From Virgibacillus aidingensis (GTDB taxonomy: Bacteria > Bacillota > Bacilli > Bacillales > Amphibacillaceae): 64,000 nucleotides of DNA. Below are positions 25,769-35,104 of the stretch, piece by piece (positions within the stretch are counted from its first letter, which is position 1; every line of letters begins with the position of its first letter). The DNA lies in the NCBI RefSeq assembly GCF_010994035.1, contig NZ_WIXN01000010.1, positions 62,001-126,000 of the forward strand, in the 5' to 3' direction. Under the pieces are notes generated by a model. The model saw only the letters and a list, made by a program, of their open reading frames with translations, made no database searches and was not told the origin of the DNA. Both the position numbers and the translations under genes were made by a program.

Positions 25769-26986
25769 TTAATAAAATATGTTGAATTTCCCATTTTTCA
25801 TGAGTAGATTGACTCCCCCAAGTTTAAATAAATATCGATTGTCAATCATTTTTTTCATGAAGGTTGCCTTCCACCCAAGCAGTTTCTGGTTATTGAGAAA
25901 AATGCCTATCGCATCGTTATTTCCCAAAGATGCTACTGTGCCGGAATCTTTTGGTGTGAACTCTTCCAGCTTTTTATCATGAACCAATGCTTTTACATTT
26001 TCCGCGGCTGTTGCCGCCTGCTGTACCGCCATTTGTGCGGTTGGAGGACAAGTATTTCCGCTGCTGGGGTTTTTTACCAAAGCGCAGTCTCCTATGACAA
26101 ACACATCATCGTAATCCGGTGCTCGCAGATCCCGGCGAACCTCTACCTTGCCGCTGTTTGTTTCAAATCCTGATGCTTCCACAACGGAATTGGCACGCAC
26201 ACCGGCAGCCCATATTGTATTCATCGTTGGAAGCTCGAACTGTTCCCCGTCTCTTTCATATACAATGCATCCCGGTTTGCACGCCTTTAATTTAGCTCTG
26301 GTGATGAATTCCACGCCTCTTGCTTCCAATGAATTTATGGCATATTCGACAAGAAATGGATCAAAACCGGGTAGAATAGAAGGTGCCGCTTCAATATTAA
26401 TAATCCTTACCAGGTTTTTATCAATATCATATTCCTCGCACATTTCCGGAATACGATTTGCCAATTCGCCTAAAAATTCAACCCCAGTCAAGCCGCCTCC
26501 GCCTACAACAATGTTCAGCCGGGCCTGATTTGACTCATTCTCTTTGTTATACATGGCAAAATTATAATTCAGATGGTCTCTTACCAATCTTGCGTTATTT
26601 ATATTATCAATGGTAAGTGCATGTTCTTCCAGACCTTCAATGCCATATGTGGCAGCTTCAAACCCTAAACCGACTACGAGAATATCATATGATAGTTCAC
26701 TAGTTTCAAGCTTGACTTTTTTTTCTTCCGGTTTGATGGACACTACTTTATCAAGGACAAAATTAATTTTATCCAGATTAATGATATTCCTGATCGGGAT
26801 TCTTATTTGATCATGGTGGAGTGTCCCCGCAGCACTTTCATGCAGCCAGGTTGTTTGATAATGATAATCATTTATATTTACAAGTGTTATATTGGCCTCG
26901 TTCAATTTTAACATCTTTTGAAGTTTGATCGTTGTCATGATACCGCCATAGCCGGCACCTAAAATGACAATATTTGGCCTATTCAT
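25769..26986 (-). CDS. yumB: Type II NADH dehydrogenase YumB
   Basis: 405 residues. The FAD-binding motif VILGAGYGGIMT lies at the N-terminus, the NADH-binding motif IVVGGGGLTGVEFLGELA near 160-175, and VFVIGDCALV near 300 binds the flavin ribityl chain. CPPTAQMAVQQA is the quinone-site signature of NDH-2. The C-terminal amphipathic segment (WKATFMKKMIDNRYLFKLGG) would attach the enzyme to the membrane. It passes electrons from NADH to menaquinone without pumping protons. It is divergent from yumC, with about 310 bp between them that holds both promoters and no other gene. Confidence 0.9.
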   Translation of the reverse strand: MNRPNIVILGAGYGGIMTTIKLQKMLKLNEANITLVNINDYHYQTTWLHESAAGTLHHDQIRIPIRNIINLDKINFVLDKVVSIKPEEKKVKLETSELSYDILVVGLGFEAATYGIEGLEEHALTIDNINNARLVRDHLNYNFAMYNKENESNQARLNIVVGGGGLTGVEFLGELANRIPEMCEEYDIDKNLVRIINIEAAPSILPGFDPFLVEYAINSLEARGVEFITRAKLKACKPGCIVYERDGEQFELPTMNTIWAAGVRANSVVEASGFETNSGKVEVRRDLRAPDYDDVFVIGDCALVKNPSSGNTCPPTAQMAVQQAATAAENVKALVHDKKLEEFTPKDSGTVASLGNNDAIGIFLNNQKLLGWKATFMKKMIDNRYLFKLGGVNLLMKNGKFNIFY

Positions 26987-27295
26987 GATGACACCACTTT
27001 CGTTTGAGTTTCCAATTTAATGTAATATGTTACCATTTTCACGTATATATCCGTTAATGTATTTTGAATGAAATGCATTTGCGTAATCCCCAGAAATTGT
27101 AATACAACTATTATATTTTTGTTATCTAATTGTAACATACCCAAAGACTATCATAGCTTTTTTAAAGTCATTTTTCAACCCTGGATTTAAAACTTGTGTA
27201 TTTCCCGTAAACTACATTATTATTCATATATCGGCCTAATGTGATACGATGTAAGAGATGGACTTTTAACATAAGATTGGGGCGGAGGTAATTCC

Positions 27296-28282
27296 ATGGA
27301 CGAAAAAATATATGACGTCACCATTATAGGTGCTGGACCTACTGGCTTGTTTACAGCATTTTATGGCGGCATGCGCCAGGCAAGTGTGAAAATTATTGAA
27401 AGCTTACCACACACCGGCGGGCAATTAACTGCCCTTTATCCGGAAAAATATATATATGATGTTGCTGGTTTTCCAAAGGTACGTGCACAGGATTTAGTGG
27501 ATAATCTCGAGGAACAGTTAAATATTTTTGATTCGACTGTTGTGCTCGGGCAGGCTATTGAAAAAGTGGAGCGACTGGAAGATGATACGTTTAAATTGAC
27601 ATCAAATACGCAGGAAACTCATTTCACAAAGACAATCATCATTACAGCAGGAAATGGAGCATTTCAGCCGCGCCGGCTAGGAATTGAAGGCTGTGACGAG
27701 TTTGAGGGCGTTAATCTCCATTACCATGTAAATGATATGAATCAGTATAAGGACCAGAATATTGTGCTGCTTGGCGGCGGTGACTCTGCTGTGGATTGGG
27801 CGCTGATGCTTGAGCCGATAGCCAATCAAGTAACCCTTGTGCACCGCAGGGACAAGTTCCGCGCACACGAACATAGTGTGGAAAAACTGATGAACTCCTC
27901 AGTGGATGTGCTCACGCCTTATGTGCCAACAGATATCGTTACAAGCAACAGGATCGATCAAATCATTCTGGAAGAAGTTAAAGGCGATAAGAAAATAGAG
28001 CTGGATGTGGACTCCATTTTATGCAACTATGGATTTGTTTCCACACTGGGACCAATCAAAGACTGGGGACTCGAGATAGAGAAGAACAGCATTGTCGTCA
28101 ATACGAAAATGGAAACAAACATTCCGGGAATTTATGCAGCAGGAGATATTACCACTTATGAAGGTAAAGTGAAACTGATCGCCACCGGTTTTGGGGAAGG
28201 ACCAACAGCTATTAATAATGCCAAACAGTATATTGATCCGAAAGCGAGAATACAGCCAAAGCATTCCACGGCGATGTTTTAG
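27296..28282 (+). CDS. yumC: Ferredoxin/flavodoxin-NADP+ reductase YumC
   Basis: 328 residues of the thioredoxin-reductase-like FNR class. FAD site: [23 protein letters not shown] site: [17 protein letters not shown] with the [10 protein letters not shown] segment. [28 protein letters not shown] binds FAD. The CxxC redox pair of true thioredoxin reductase is absent, as expected for YumC-type enzymes. It supplies electrons to ferredoxin and flavodoxins and to Fe-S repair. GCGGAGG precedes the ATG. Confidence 0.93.
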   Translation: MDEKIYDVTIIGAGPTGLFTAFYGGMRQASVKIIESLPHTGGQLTALYPEKYIYDVAGFPKVRAQDLVDNLEEQLNIFDSTVVLGQAIEKVERLEDDTFKLTSNTQETHFTKTIIITAGNGAFQPRRLGIEGCDEFEGVNLHYHVNDMNQYKDQNIVLLGGGDSAVDWALMLEPIANQVTLVHRRDKFRAHEHSVEKLMNSSVDVLTPYVPTDIVTSNRIDQIILEEVKGDKKIELDVDSILCNYGFVSTLGPIKDWGLEIEKNSIVVNTKMETNIPGIYAAGDITTYEGKVKLIATGFGEGPTAINNAKQYIDPKARIQPKHSTAMF

Positions 28283-28319
28283 GGAGACATGGAGATATCA
28301 GGACGTGGTCCGGCCCGTG

Positions 28320-28357
28320 AAGCGAGGCAGAGTACATTGAGCTCTGCCTCGTTTTTA
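28320..28357 (+). terminator. Intrinsic terminator after yumC
   Basis: GCGAGGCAGAG and CTCTGCCTCG form a strong stem followed by TTTTT. Confidence 0.9.
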
Positions 28358-28413
28358 ATTTGGCAAATCGGTTATTATTTCAATTTGACGGGAAGGATTA
28401 AGGATTCACCAAG

Positions 28414-29121
28414 TTAACCTGCCGCCAGTTCTGAAAGTGCTTCCTTATCCAATATTGTTATATTTCGATGGCCCTTTTGCTCAATCCAGCCGTTTGTCTG
28501 GAAATTGGATAATCTTCTGCTGATTGTTTCCTGGGTAGTGCCTAAATAGGATGCCAAATCCTTTTTGCTCATTGGAAGGATAATTTCCGGTGACTCCTTC
28601 TCTTCGGAAAGCCGCAGTAAGTAACCGGCAGTTCTCATTTCCACATCTTTTGCACTGAGCTGGCCGACCAACCGCTCCGTTTCATCCAGCCGGTTGCTGA
28701 ACTGCTCCAGAATTTTCACGGCAATGGAAGGATGCGTCTGCATCAATTTTTGCATGTCATCCCGATGAATGGCACAGATTTGTGTTTTTTCCATTGCCTC
28801 TGCGTAGCTGTCCAGTTTTTTTTCTGTAAACAGGGCAAGTTCCCCCATGAATTCACCAGGTTCCAATATGCGCAGGAGCTGCTCTTTGCCTGACTCAAAC
28901 AGCTGATAATTTTTTACCCTGCCAAGGTGCACAATATACAAATACTCAAGAGGATTTCCCTCACTAAATATAATTTCCCCTTTTTTAAAATTCAAGTGTC
29001 TGCTCACCATAACAATTTCAAGCATTTCCTCTGTACTCAAATGATTAAAAAACGGAACTTTCGCTACACATAATTCTTTACTGTCTATTAATTGTTTATG
29101 CCGCTCGGATATTTCGCTCAT
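28414..29121 (-). CDS. Crp/Fnr-family transcription regulator with two cysteines
   Basis: 235 residues. Residues about 20-130 form a cyclic-nucleotide-binding-like beta-roll (FKKGEIIFSEGNPLEYLYIVHLGRVKNY, LEPGEFMGELALF). A long dimer helix follows (SIAVKILEQFSNRLDETERLVGQL), then a winged HTH with the recognition helix LGTTQETISRRLSNF. Only two cysteines are present, C18 (KELCVAKVPFF) and C116 (QICAIHR), too few for an E. coli FNR-type [4Fe-4S] site. The spacing is close to that of the disulfide pair known in the FLP regulator of Lactobacillus casei. A redox- or oxygen-linked role is inferred, and it fits the nearby NADH dehydrogenase and Fe-S carrier genes. Confidence 0.85.
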   Translation of the reverse strand: MSEISERHKQLIDSKELCVAKVPFFNHLSTEEMLEIVMVSRHLNFKKGEIIFSEGNPLEYLYIVHLGRVKNYQLFESGKEQLLRILEPGEFMGELALFTEKKLDSYAEAMEKTQICAIHRDDMQKLMQTHPSIAVKILEQFSNRLDETERLVGQLSAKDVEMRTAGYLLRLSEEKESPEIILPMSKKDLASYLGTTQETISRRLSNFQTNGWIEQKGHRNITILDKEALSELAAG

Positions 29122-29165
29122 CCATTTTTCCTCCTGTTATATCTTGTAAAAAAAACGATAAGAAA

Positions 29166-29195
29166 AGCTGGAACGATTACCTCCGCTCCAGCTTG
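29166..29195 (-). terminator. Intrinsic terminator after yutM
   Basis: AAGCTGGA and TTCCAGCTT form a stem followed by TTCTT on the minus strand. Confidence 0.7.
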
Positions 29196-29200
29196 ATCCG

Positions 29201-29557
29201 TTAACAATCCCCGGGTGCACCTGCTTTATTCTTAGTTCTGAATGAAGATCCGCACCCGCATGATACAATGGCATTTGGGTTATCTATGCTGAACCCGCCG
29301 CCCATCATGTTTTCTTTAAAATCTATGGTTGTGCCTTCAATAATGGGAATATCCTGGTTATTTAGGACAACCGGAATGTCATTAATTTCATCCAACGTTT
29401 CCAGTTCATCGTTAAAATCATACTCAAAACCTAATTTATAGGATAATCCGCTGCAGCCGCCGCCCTCTATTCCAAAGCGCAGGCGGGCGCCTTCTGACTC
29501 GTCTTTCATCATTTCCTGAATTTGCCTGCTTGCATTATCCGTAATAGTAATGGTCAT
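29201..29557 (-). CDS. yutM: A-type Fe-S carrier (HesB/IscA/SufA family), YutM
   Basis: 118 residues from ATG 29557, with AGGAGGG eight bases upstream. The three cluster-binding cysteines are in GGGCSGLSY and the C-terminal SCGCGSSF. The body (ITITDNASRQIQEMM, FGIEGGGC, DIPIIEGTTIDFKE) is the standard A-type fold. Such proteins receive Fe-S clusters from the Suf scaffold and deliver them to apo-enzymes. The Suf operon lies 17 kb away, with the NifU-like yutI between. Confidence 0.92.
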   Translation of the reverse strand: MTITITDNASRQIQEMMKDESEGARLRFGIEGGGCSGLSYKLGFEYDFNDELETLDEINDIPVVLNNQDIPIIEGTTIDFKENMMGGGFSIDNPNAIVSCGCGSSFRTKNKAGAPGDC

Positions 29558-29668
29558 GACTAGGACCCTCCTATCCAAGAATTTAATTCAATTTTTCCGA
29601 GCAAGTACTTCTCTCTTTATAATAATTATAGTATACCTTTGCTGTTGCAATCAATCAACCATTTAGCT

Positions 29669-30526
29669 TTATGAGGGCAATGAATAAACACCTTTGGCGA
29701 TTATTTCTGCACCGCCTGTCATAAGCACATCGGCTTTTTCATCCCAAGTGATCGTTAAATTGCCGCCCTGCAAGTGAACGGCAGCAGGCTTCTTTTCATC
29801 TGTATAGCCGTTTAATGAAGCAGCGACCACTGCTGCACAAGCCCCTGATCCACACGCCGCTGTGAAGCCTGACCCGCGCTCCCATACTTTAAGATTTATA
29901 GTGTTATTGGCAGAAACCTCAGCGAACCCCACGTTTACTCCCTCAGGAAAACGGCGGTCTTTTTCAATCGCCGGCCCAAGTGACTTAATTGGTGCATCTT
30001 CTATATTGTCAACGAAAAATACAGCGTGCGGGTTTCCCATTGAAACAGCGGTCAGCTTCAGTTTTTCGTCAGCCACTATAAATGTTTCGTTAATAACATG
30101 AGGTGAATCCTCTCCCATCATCGGGATTTCCGGCCTGCGCAGAAACGGCTTGCCCATATTAATGGTTACCATATTTACTTTGTCATTTTCCACTGTGACT
30201 GAAGCTTCCGCCACATTTGCTTTTGTTTCTATACTGAACGTTTTTCCGGAAACCAAACCATTTTCATAGGCATATTTTGCTGTACAGCGGAGTCCGTTTC
30301 CACATGTTTTTCCTTCCGTGCCGTCCCTGTTAAAAATTCGCATGCCCACATCCGCGTTTTCACTGGGCTGAATGAGAATAAGGCCATCGGATCCAATACC
30401 TGTATGAACATTGGAAATTTCTTTGGCGATAGCAGGAAGCCGCGGTGCTGCCAGTGTTACACGAAATGCATTTACAAAAATGTAGCTGTTCCCAGTTCCA
30501 TGCATTTTTACAAAAGGTATATCCAT
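29669..30526 (-). CDS. dapF: Diaminopimelate epimerase
   Basis: 285 residues, normal length. The two catalytic cysteines are C75 in GKTCGNGLRC and C225 in TAACGSGACA, each in one of the two mirror-image halves; IPFVKMHGTGNSYIFVNAF is the conserved N-terminus. The enzyme converts LL- to meso-diaminopimelate, the precursor of lysine and of peptidoglycan cross-links in bacilli. No other lysine-pathway gene is adjacent. GAGGACA precedes the ATG. Confidence 0.96.
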   Translation of the reverse strand: MDIPFVKMHGTGNSYIFVNAFRVTLAAPRLPAIAKEISNVHTGIGSDGLILIQPSENADVGMRIFNRDGTEGKTCGNGLRCTAKYAYENGLVSGKTFSIETKANVAEASVTVENDKVNMVTINMGKPFLRRPEIPMMGEDSPHVINETFIVADEKLKLTAVSMGNPHAVFFVDNIEDAPIKSLGPAIEKDRRFPEGVNVGFAEVSANNTINLKVWERGSGFTAACGSGACAAVVAASLNGYTDEKKPAAVHLQGGNLTITWDEKADVLMTGGAEIIAKGVYSLPS

Positions 30527-30996
30527 TATTTGTCCTCAATTCTTTACGCTTGCAACTCTATCCTAGTTGATCAAGTTTCTCATAAATTATTTCTCAAATG
30601 TGAGATCCCGTAGTCGACATTTCCTATTTTCGAATACAATGGGATAAAACATCACATCTTTGGTTATTTTTTCTATAAAATTCTGATGTTTTTCTACCTG
30701 CCGCGGCAGTTCTATACCGCCAATTCAGCCGGCACCGGCCCATCACTTATTCTTTCCAGCAGCAGTCTGAGCCGGCTCATACGTATTCTTTAAATCAGGT
30801 TCCTTAAAACAGTGCATCATCTGCTTTCTTCCATATAATCATTTTTTATTCTTTACAAGATAACCTTTCTTTAAAATGATGGTTTCTTTTATTTTACAAA
30901 ATCTTTGTGAAAAGATAAAATAAAAGTAATTGATGGAGAAAATATTTGTAAATGGATAGATTTTTATCTGTATTCGTTCTATAATAAGAGATAAGA
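30527..30996. other. Intergenic region before yutI
   Basis: About 480 bp. A TATAAT at 30982-30987 probably belongs to the yutI promoter. The middle (30690-30790) is somewhat GC-richer, with CCGCGGC and GCCGGCACCGGC blocks, but I see no gene, RNA or repeat there. Confidence 0.4.
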
Positions 30997-31009
30997 AAGG
31001 AGAAGATGG

Positions 31010-31237
31010 ATGATGCAAGAGCAAGTACAAGAAGTATTGAACAAGCTGCGCCCATTCTTACTTCGTGATGGTGGAGATGTGGAACTGGTCGATGTTGATG
31101 AAGATGGCATTGTGCTTCTTCGCTTGATGGGAGCTTGCGGAAACTGCCCGAGTTCAACCATTACATTAAAGGCCGGCATTGAGCGTGCCTTGATGACTGA
31201 AGTTCCTGGAGTAACGGAAATCGAACAGGTATTTTAA
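31010..31237 (+). CDS. yutI: NifU-like Fe-S scaffold protein YutI (Nfu)
   Basis: 75 residues. It corresponds to the NifU C-terminal domain alone: [21 protein letters not shown] followed by [23 protein letters not shown], with the CxxC that holds a cluster at the dimer interface. AAGGAG lies seven bases before the ATG; a second ATG follows directly. Nfu proteins carry [4Fe-4S] clusters to targets such as aconitase. It is monocistronic, with a shared convergent terminator. Confidence 0.93.
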   Translation: MMQEQVQEVLNKLRPFLLRDGGDVELVDVDEDGIVLLRLMGACGNCPSSTITLKAGIERALMTEVPGVTEIEQVF

Positions 31238-31253
31238 AAACATAAACATATAC

Positions 31254-31296
31254 AATGAGGCTGTGTGCAGTTTTTGCGCCAGCCTCATTTTCATTA
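31254..31296. terminator. Bidirectional terminator between yutI and the dehydrogenase gene
   Basis: AATGAGGCTG and CAGCCTCATTTTC pair around a loop of about 16 bases between two convergent genes. Confidence 0.7.
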
Positions 31297-31309
31297 TCTG
31301 TTCACTGCC

Positions 31310-32278
31310 CTAATACTCCACCGGTGTTTTAGGACCTCTCCCTGTAAAAAAGCCACCGATATTCTCCAGACAAAGGTTCAGCATCGCAGATCTTGTTTCC
31401 TCACTGGCTGAACCTATATGCGGCATACAGACGATTTCTTCCAGCTGCATAAAAGGATGATTTGCAGCAATGGGTTCATTTTCAAATACATCCAGGCCTG
31501 CTCCTTTGATTTGCTTTGTCCTTATAGCTTCTGCTAAATCTGTTTCGTTCACTACCCCGCCACGGGAAATGTTGATAAAAATAGCGGAGTTTTTCATTTT
31601 TTTAAATACCTCGGCATTAAATTTGTGCTTCGTATCTGCTGTTAACGGAAGGACCGAAACGACAAAATCCGATTTCGCCAGCAGTGTCTCAAAATCAGCA
31701 TAGACTGCCTGTAATTCTTTCTCAGCTTCAGGCTTACGCGACCGGTTGTAATACACTACAGACATGCCAAAACCTTTCGCACGTCTGGCAATAGCCTTTC
31801 CGATCCTGCCCATACCAGCTATGCCTATCGTTTTATGATGAATATCAGAACCGGCAAGTAAATAAGGAGACCAGTTTTTCCATTCATCTTTTCTTATATA
31901 CTGATTTGCCTCTATCATTCTTCTTGCCGCAGCCATCAATAGGGCAAACCCGAGGTCTGCGGTTGTCTCTGTGAGCACATCCGGTGTATTTGTAATAATG
32001 ACGCCATATTTTCCGGCTGCATCCACATCAATATTATCGTAACCTACCGCCATGTTGGCAACGATTTTTAAGTCAGGGGCCCGCTTGAGCAAATCTTCAT
32101 CAATTTGATCCGTGAGTACACATAATAAACCGTCTGCCTGCCTGGCTTCTTTTTTCAGCACCTCCCTGGGCACAGCCTCATCTTCTTTTTCCCACATACG
32201 AAAATCAAATTTTTCATTATAGGGGTCTAATAGTTTATCCGGGATTTTCCTGGTAATATAAATGCGCGGTTTTGCCAT
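31310..32278 (-). CDS. D-2-hydroxyacid dehydrogenase (glyoxylate/hydroxypyruvate reductase type)
   Basis: 322 residues from ATG 32278, with GGAGG upstream. The NAD(P) motif IGIAGMGRIGKAIARRAKGFGM sits at about 148-170. Catalytic residues of the family are visible: Arg in INISRGGVVNE, Glu in DVFENEPI and His in MPHIGSAS. AVGYDNIDVDAA and TADLGFALLMAAARR are further signatures. It reduces 2-keto acids such as glyoxylate or hydroxypyruvate, or runs in reverse on D-glycerate. B. subtilis YvcT is the likely nearest type. Exact substrate cannot be read. Confidence 0.9.
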   Translation of the reverse strand: MAKPRIYITRKIPDKLLDPYNEKFDFRMWEKEDEAVPREVLKKEARQADGLLCVLTDQIDEDLLKRAPDLKIVANMAVGYDNIDVDAAGKYGVIITNTPDVLTETTADLGFALLMAAARRMIEANQYIRKDEWKNWSPYLLAGSDIHHKTIGIAGMGRIGKAIARRAKGFGMSVVYYNRSRKPEAEKELQAVYADFETLLAKSDFVVSVLPLTADTKHKFNAEVFKKMKNSAIFINISRGGVVNETDLAEAIRTKQIKGAGLDVFENEPIAANHPFMQLEEIVCMPHIGSASEETRSAMLNLCLENIGGFFTGRGPKTPVEY

Positions 32279-32374
32279 TTCTTTTCCTCCAATCACTTTT
32301 GCTGTTACACTTAGTGTACCATAGTGTTCGTGATGACATCATTGCAAGTTTTACAAGATTGCCATGGAGGAAAA

Positions 32375-33346
32375 TTACAACCAGTGCAGTTCCGGAATAT
32401 CCAATGTTTCCCTTTCAATACCTGCATCTGCAAAAAAGGTTTTGAGTGTTTTTTCATATCTATCCTGCTGTTCCAGAAGGTATTTAAATTGCGTATATTT
32501 TTTTTCCTCATCCCCTGAACTGGGAGCGTAGACTGCATCAAAAAAATGAATGGGAAACAAAAGCCTGGCATACAGCAACCGCCAGCTGAAAACTGATAAA
32601 GGACGGACAGACTGGTAATCGCGCAAAAACTGATGAATATTTTCTTTATTTTTGTTATGTGTTATGCTGTAACGTATAGATTCAGCCACATCTCTTACCG
32701 GGTGATCGTACACTAAATCATGTGTCCAAATGAATGGCTGGTGCAGCTGGTTAACATATCTGCTGAAGGCGACCGTACCTTCATCTGATTCATGAAAGCG
32801 ATAGTCCTTTTCGCTTTCCTGCAAAAACTGGATGGCATTTTCACTTATCCCAATGATGTATGGTAAACTGTCCATAACCAGTAAATTTAATGGAGAAGAA
32901 CGTTGCATTGCCTCCTCCGTCACCCCATGTTCAAATTGGGTTAGTTTATGGATCCACAATTCTTTCCACTGTCCATAGCTGGAGACATGCTGTGGTTCAT
33001 AATGATAATTGGAACCTGTCTGATGAAAATGGGCAAGTGTTTCACCGGGAGTGGCTTCCGATACCCGGGAATACCGGTTAGCCCGGATCACCATATACGT
33101 TCTCTCCTGGTGGGCAGTAAACCAGTCGCCATGCACATTTTGAATTGGAACTGCCGTCTGATCATATTGGTTTTCCGTTAAAAAATAGGCCAAAGCAGCC
33201 TGTTCCATGTATAAGACTTCTCTATTGTCTGCCGGAATGATAAAATAAATATATTCAGACTGTTTATATCCCTCTTTTCCATTAATCTGCCGTTTTTCCT
33301 CTGTCTGAATCTCGTAATGTGAAAGAAGCATATTTCGAAAAGGCAA
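32375..33346 (-). CDS. yutH: Spore coat-associated kinase-like protein YutH
   Basis: 323 residues starting at TTG 33346, with GGGGG seven bases upstream. It is a divergent member of the CotS/YutH group with an aminoglycoside-phosphotransferase-like fold: the pattern of PIQNVHGDWFT, ETLAHFHQTGSNYHYEP, WTHDLVYDHPVRDVAESIRY and LYARLLFPIHFFDAVY is that of YutH. The usual HGD catalytic loop appears only as WTHDLVYDHP. In B. subtilis yutH is made during sporulation in the mother cell. Its place between yutI and yutG is conserved. Confidence 0.85.
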   Translation of the reverse strand: MPFRNMLLSHYEIQTEEKRQINGKEGYKQSEYIYFIIPADNREVLYMEQAALAYFLTENQYDQTAVPIQNVHGDWFTAHQERTYMVIRANRYSRVSEATPGETLAHFHQTGSNYHYEPQHVSSYGQWKELWIHKLTQFEHGVTEEAMQRSSPLNLLVMDSLPYIIGISENAIQFLQESEKDYRFHESDEGTVAFSRYVNQLHQPFIWTHDLVYDHPVRDVAESIRYSITHNKNKENIHQFLRDYQSVRPLSVFSWRLLYARLLFPIHFFDAVYAPSSGDEEKKYTQFKYLLEQQDRYEKTLKTFFADAGIERETLDIPELHWL

Positions 33347-33433
33347 ATCGATTCCCCCTTTAAATCACATTACTAATAATGTATGAGTAATGATGTTTAT
33401 TTTTAACTGAAATTTTAAATGAGAGGTGATTTT

Positions 33434-33946
33434 ATGGAAAAAAATACGAATCAAAGTGAATTGGAACAACAGGCAAGAAAATGGCTGGCCGACCGGGGAG
33501 TTGGCTTGGATGATATTGCAGAACTTGTATTTTACCTGCAATCCAAGTACCATGACGAACTGAAAATGGAAGACTGCAGATATAATGTGGAACGTGTTCT
33601 TACCAAACGCGAGGTGCAAAATGCAATATTGACAGGGATTCAGCTGGATGTACTGGCAGAGCAGCAAAAGCTGGATCAGCCCCTGCAAAAAACAATTGAT
33701 ACGGATGAAAGCCTCTATGGCATTGATGAAGTTATTGCATTATCCATTGTAAATGTGTACGGTTCCATCGGAATGACAAATTATGGTTATATTGATAAAC
33801 AAAAGCCAGGCATACTCAAACGGTTAAATGACAAATCCAGCGGTGAAGTGCATACATTTCTCGATGATATTGTCGGTGCCATTGCTGCAGCAGCATCAAG
33901 CAGGCTCGCTCATGCTACGGCGGATGATGCCCTGCTGGATGATTAG
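33434..33946 (+). CDS. yutG: Phosphatidylglycerophosphatase A-related protein YutG
   Basis: 170 residues from ATG 33434, with GAGAGGTGA upstream. ARKWLADRGVGLDDIAELVFYLQSKY and FLDDIVGAIAAAASSRLAHA are the conserved blocks of the PgpA-like YutG family. The family is soluble and all-helical, with a likely metal site formed by Asp and Glu residues. The proposed reaction is dephosphorylation of phosphatidylglycerophosphate, but this is not firmly shown for YutG. It is divergent from yutH and convergent with yutF. Confidence 0.85.
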   Translation: MEKNTNQSELEQQARKWLADRGVGLDDIAELVFYLQSKYHDELKMEDCRYNVERVLTKREVQNAILTGIQLDVLAEQQKLDQPLQKTIDTDESLYGIDEVIALSIVNVYGSIGMTNYGYIDKQKPGILKRLNDKSSGEVHTFLDDIVGAIAAAASSRLAHATADDALLDD

Positions 33947-33956
33947 TTTGCTAAAA

Positions 33957-33998
33957 TAAAAGACATGTCCCTTGTATTTTGGGAGCATGTCTTTTTTA
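33957..33998. terminator. Terminator between convergent yutG and yutF
   Basis: AAAAGACATG and CATGTCTTTTTT pair around CCCTTGTATTTTGGGAG; the loop itself can pair further. Confidence 0.8.
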
Positions 33999-34111
33999 GC
34001 AGGCAGTCCTTCCTTTCCCTCAGTTACCATCGACTAGATGAGTGTCACTTAGCTATGTGCATCTGTTTTATAGCTCAGCTGCTGCCCGGAAAAATTAAAA
34101 ACTATATTCAC

Positions 34112-34885
34112 TCAAATAAACGCCATCCATTCACGCAAGTCAGCCACATGATGGGTCGGCTTTTTCTCCAGTCCCGGCAGTTCTTCCTTCCGGGTCACTC
34201 CGGTAAATACCATAATTGTATCTATCCCCGCATTGATCCCTGCACGGATGTCTGTATGGTAATTATCTCCAATCATCGCTATATCCGTCTTTTCCAGGCC
34301 TAATTTGCTTAAAGCAGCTTCCATAATAACAGGCTCTGGTTTCCCTACTGCAATTGGTTCTACTCCTGTACTCACAGCAATCACGGAAGATAAGGCTCCA
34401 TTCCCCGGCAAAAGTCCCCTTTCCGTAGGTATTGCTGTATCACTGTTCGTTACAATAAAAGCAGCGCCTTTTCTTATAGCCAGGCAGGCTTTAGCATATT
34501 TTTCGTATGTAATATGCCTGTCGATCCCCATTACGACAAAATCGCAATTATCGTCATCTGTAATACTAAAACCTCCATCTTCCAGCGCCTCATGGAGCCC
34601 TTTCTCCCCGAGCAGATAACAACTGGCCCCCTGATTTAAACCCTTTAAATACATCGCTGCTGCTACACTGGAAGTGACCACCTGCTCCTGTGTGGCAGGC
34701 ACTCCCATATCATTCAGTTTTTGCGAAATATCCTTCTGGGACCTTGAGGAATTATTCGTGATAAACATATATGGAGTTCCATTTTTATGTAATTTTTTCA
34801 CAAAATCCCTTGCTGATTTAATTGGCTCACTGCCGCGGTACATCGTTCCATCCAAATCGATTAAATATCCTTTATATTTCAACAC
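34112..34885 (-). CDS. yutF: HAD-superfamily phosphatase YutF (NagD type, IIA cap)
   Basis: 257 residues. The HAD nucleophile motif is GYLIDLDGTMYRG, with the catalytic Asp pair. Motif II is FITNNSSRS, motif III includes GKPEPVIMEAAL, and motif IV is MIGDNYHTDIRAGINAG. A C2-type cap lies between. Such enzymes dephosphorylate nucleotides or sugar phosphates; B. subtilis YutF has broad activity. The start is either GTG 34885 or the next TTG at 34882; GAGGG lies four or seven bases upstream, so both are possible. Confidence 0.9.
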   Translation of the reverse strand: MLKYKGYLIDLDGTMYRGSEPIKSARDFVKKLHKNGTPYMFITNNSSRSQKDISQKLNDMGVPATQEQVVTSSVAAAMYLKGLNQGASCYLLGEKGLHEALEDGGFSITDDDNCDFVVMGIDRHITYEKYAKACLAIRKGAAFIVTNSDTAIPTERGLLPGNGALSSVIAVSTGVEPIAVGKPEPVIMEAALSKLGLEKTDIAMIGDNYHTDIRAGINAGIDTIMVFTGVTRKEELPGLEKKPTHHVADLREWMAFI

Positions 34886-34989
34886 TTATCCCTCATTTTC
34901 ACGTCTTTTTCATTTTTATCATTATTAAAAAGTTGATTTCCTGCCAGTCTATGGGAGAAACGAGTTTGGACAACTACCATGGTTATTAT

Positions 34990-35062
34990 ATCCCTGATAG
35001 CCGAAGCCTTAGTTGCACTTATGCAGGTAAGAAAGTTTTAGTTTGCATTTTCTTACCTGCCA
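34990..35062. repeat. Dispersed intergenic repeat, copy 2, with inverted ends
   Basis: Matches 7990-8072 (CCCTGATAGCCGAAGCCTTA and following). The distal part GCAGGTAAGAAA and TTTTCTTACCTGC forms an imperfect hairpin. Two copies in this window suggest a family spread through the genome. Confidence 0.55.
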
Positions 35063-35104
35063 AAAAAACCAAAAGGAAGATCAATGCATTCCTTCTGGTT
35101 TTTT
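35060..35104 (-). terminator. Terminator overlapping the 3' end of the SufR-like gene
   Basis: AAAACCAGAAGGAA, inside the last codons, pairs with TTCCTTTTGGTTTTTTT beyond the stop. Confidence 0.8.

Noticed and set aside
28414-29121. FNR-type [4Fe-4S] oxygen sensor
   Set aside because: Only two cysteines are present, so a four-cysteine cluster site is impossible within one chain.
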